Shown here: positions 4,667 through 5,389 of the stretch, in pieces
Layout of the letters: every line of letters begins with the position of its first letter
Numbering within the stretch: the stretch's first letter is position 1
Assembly: GCA_905373195.1 (NCBI GenBank)
Contig: CAJPSG010000100.1
Location: 1-5,389, forward strand
Source of the DNA: Kingella oralis
GTDB taxonomy: Bacteria; Pseudomonadota; Gammaproteobacteria; Burkholderiales; Neisseriaceae
Direction of reading: 5' to 3'
DNA length: 5,389 nt
The notes under the pieces: generated by a model
The model's input: only the letters and a program-made list of their open reading frames with translations
The model's database searches: none
Told to the model about the DNA's origin: nothing
Program-made: the position numbers and the translations under genes

Positions 4667-5389
4667 TTAGGGCTTCTACGATTTGTTCGGGTGTCCAGCC
4701 GATGTCTTTTAAAAAGCGCACTAATCTGCCCACTTGGTTTTTGCCGTGGGCGAGTTTGCTGTCAAAAGTAATGTTGGCTTTCTCGGTCGCCGCTGCAATG
4801 CTGGTGGCGGGGCTGTTAAATAGGGTTTCGCCTACGGGATAAGCACCTGTTAGAAACTCGCCTTGGTTGGTTAAAATTTCCATGGGAATAACGCAATCTT
4901 TGTTTCTGAACTCCACTTCAAAGCGTGTCCATAGGCTGTCTTTGTCGCCTAGCTGTCTGCCTTTTTCATAGATACGGGCGTATTTGGATGAACCGCGTGT
5001 GCCTACGGCAAAGGTTTTGCCTGTTCCGTCTTCTTCGCGCCATGCGGTGCCTTTCATTTCGCTTTTGGGGCGTTTGTTGTGGCGGTTAAATAAACCGTTG
5101 TTGTGGTCGCACATGGCTTGTTCTGGGCTGTATTCGCCATTGAAAAAGTCATGGGCTAAATCAACGCGGGTGATGCGTGGGCGACTGGCTGTTTTTAAAA
5201 AATCGTATAGGCGTTGTTCCCAGCCTGCTTTTGCTGCTTGGCAGCCTGTGCCTGTTAATTCAACAAGGATGGTGTCGCGTTGCCCGCCGATGTGTAATGT
5301 GCCGTAGTCGGCTTTATCGCCACCGAGCTTGTAGTAGGCTTGATAGAAGTAGCTACCTTTGCCGAGTTTGGTGGTTACGCCAAAACCAA
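4647..5389 (-). CDS. Phage replication initiation protein (Rep_trans / RstA-like), C-terminal part
   Basis: The frame is open from the right edge to TAA at 4647-4649, giving 246 residues with the N-terminus outside the window. It matches the Rep_trans-type initiators of Neisseria and other filamentous phages, which nick the double-stranded form to start rolling-circle replication. Visible signatures, numbered from the window edge, are LTGTGCQAA (about 44-52), RITRVDLAHDFF (71-82, the R-x-D-x-x-x-D block typical of the family), SSKYARIYEKGRQLG (about 129-143) with possible catalytic Tyr residues, and WTRFEVEFRN (about 149-158). The C-terminal 40 residues are helical. An internal ATG at 5112-5114 exists, but the family motifs lie upstream of it, so it is not the start. 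The gene heads the replication module and overlaps the next gene. The exact family branch is uncertain. Confidence 0.85.
   Translation of the reverse strand, partial: GFGVTTKLGKGSYFYQAYYKLGGDKADYGTLHIGGQRDTILVELTGTGCQAAKAGWEQRLYDFLKTASRPRITRVDLAHDFFNGEYSPEQAMCDHNNGLFNRHNKRPKSEMKGTAWREEDGTGKTFAVGTRGSSKYARIYEKGRQLGDKDSLWTRFEVEFRNKDCVIPMEILTNQGEFLTGAYPVGETLFNSPATSIAAATEKANITFDSKLAHGKNQVGRLVRFLKDIGWTPEQIVEALIADEGK

Noticed and set aside
5221..5255. CAGCCTG copies resembling Kingella uptake sequences
   Set aside because: They lie in codons for GCQAAKAGW of rep, only the central 7-8 bases match, and the coding constraint explains them.
1..5389. dRS3-type attachment repeats, integrase or Piv-like transposase, CRISPR, tRNA
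   Set aside because: I looked on both strands and found no ATTCCC-N8-GGGAAT element, no recombinase motif, no regular spacer array and no tRNA-like fold.

Overview
The window reads as most of a filamentous (inovirus-type) prophage, with every real gene on the minus strand, so the genes run from right to left. The best match is a Neisseriaceae phage of the MDA/Nf type. The strongest evidence is a TspB-like surface/adsorption protein, a family known from Neisseria prophages. It is supported by a Rep_trans-type replication initiator, a secreted pVIII-like major coat protein, a pVI-like DUF2523 protein and the start of a Zot (pI-like) assembly ATPase. I did not see the canonical Neisseria DNA uptake sequence or a dRS3 repeat. 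The host could therefore be Neisseria, Kingella or another member of the family.

Right part, replication module (about 5389 to 3670): the C-terminal 246 residues of the replication initiator run off the right edge. Next come an overlapping 132-residue charged protein of unknown role, a probable single-stranded-DNA-binding protein of 114 residues and a 62-residue small protein. A non-coding stretch of about 210 bases (3457-3669) follows. It holds inverted repeats and one possible 12-codon ORF, and it leads into the coat gene.

Centre and left, virion module (3456 to about 31): the major coat protein is followed by a 102-residue membrane protein, a 228-residue membrane protein with a long acidic coiled coil, a 23-residue hydrophobic micro-protein, the TspB-like adsorption protein, the DUF2523/pVI-like protein and then Zot. 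This is the usual inoviral order VIII - small genes - III - VI - I. Most genes have a clear purine-rich ribosome binding site and short gaps, as in a polycistronic unit.

Two genes are broken as written. The adsorption gene changes frame at a run of six C (minus strand, 1756-1761); a run of five would give one continuous protein of 522 residues. Zot keeps its Walker A motif but stops after 52 codons near the left edge, where the sequence no longer looks like Zot and may be a junction with other DNA. Either the prophage is decaying, or the C-run is a phase-variable or frameshifting site and the left end is a recombination or assembly boundary.

The least expected signal is in the 228-residue protein. 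Its membrane segment aligns without gaps to the major coat protein of the same phage (11 of 28 identical, most others conservative), yet it carries an AT-rich, very acidic coiled-coil tail of about 150 residues after the membrane span. It looks like a coat-protein relative turned into a tailed membrane protein.
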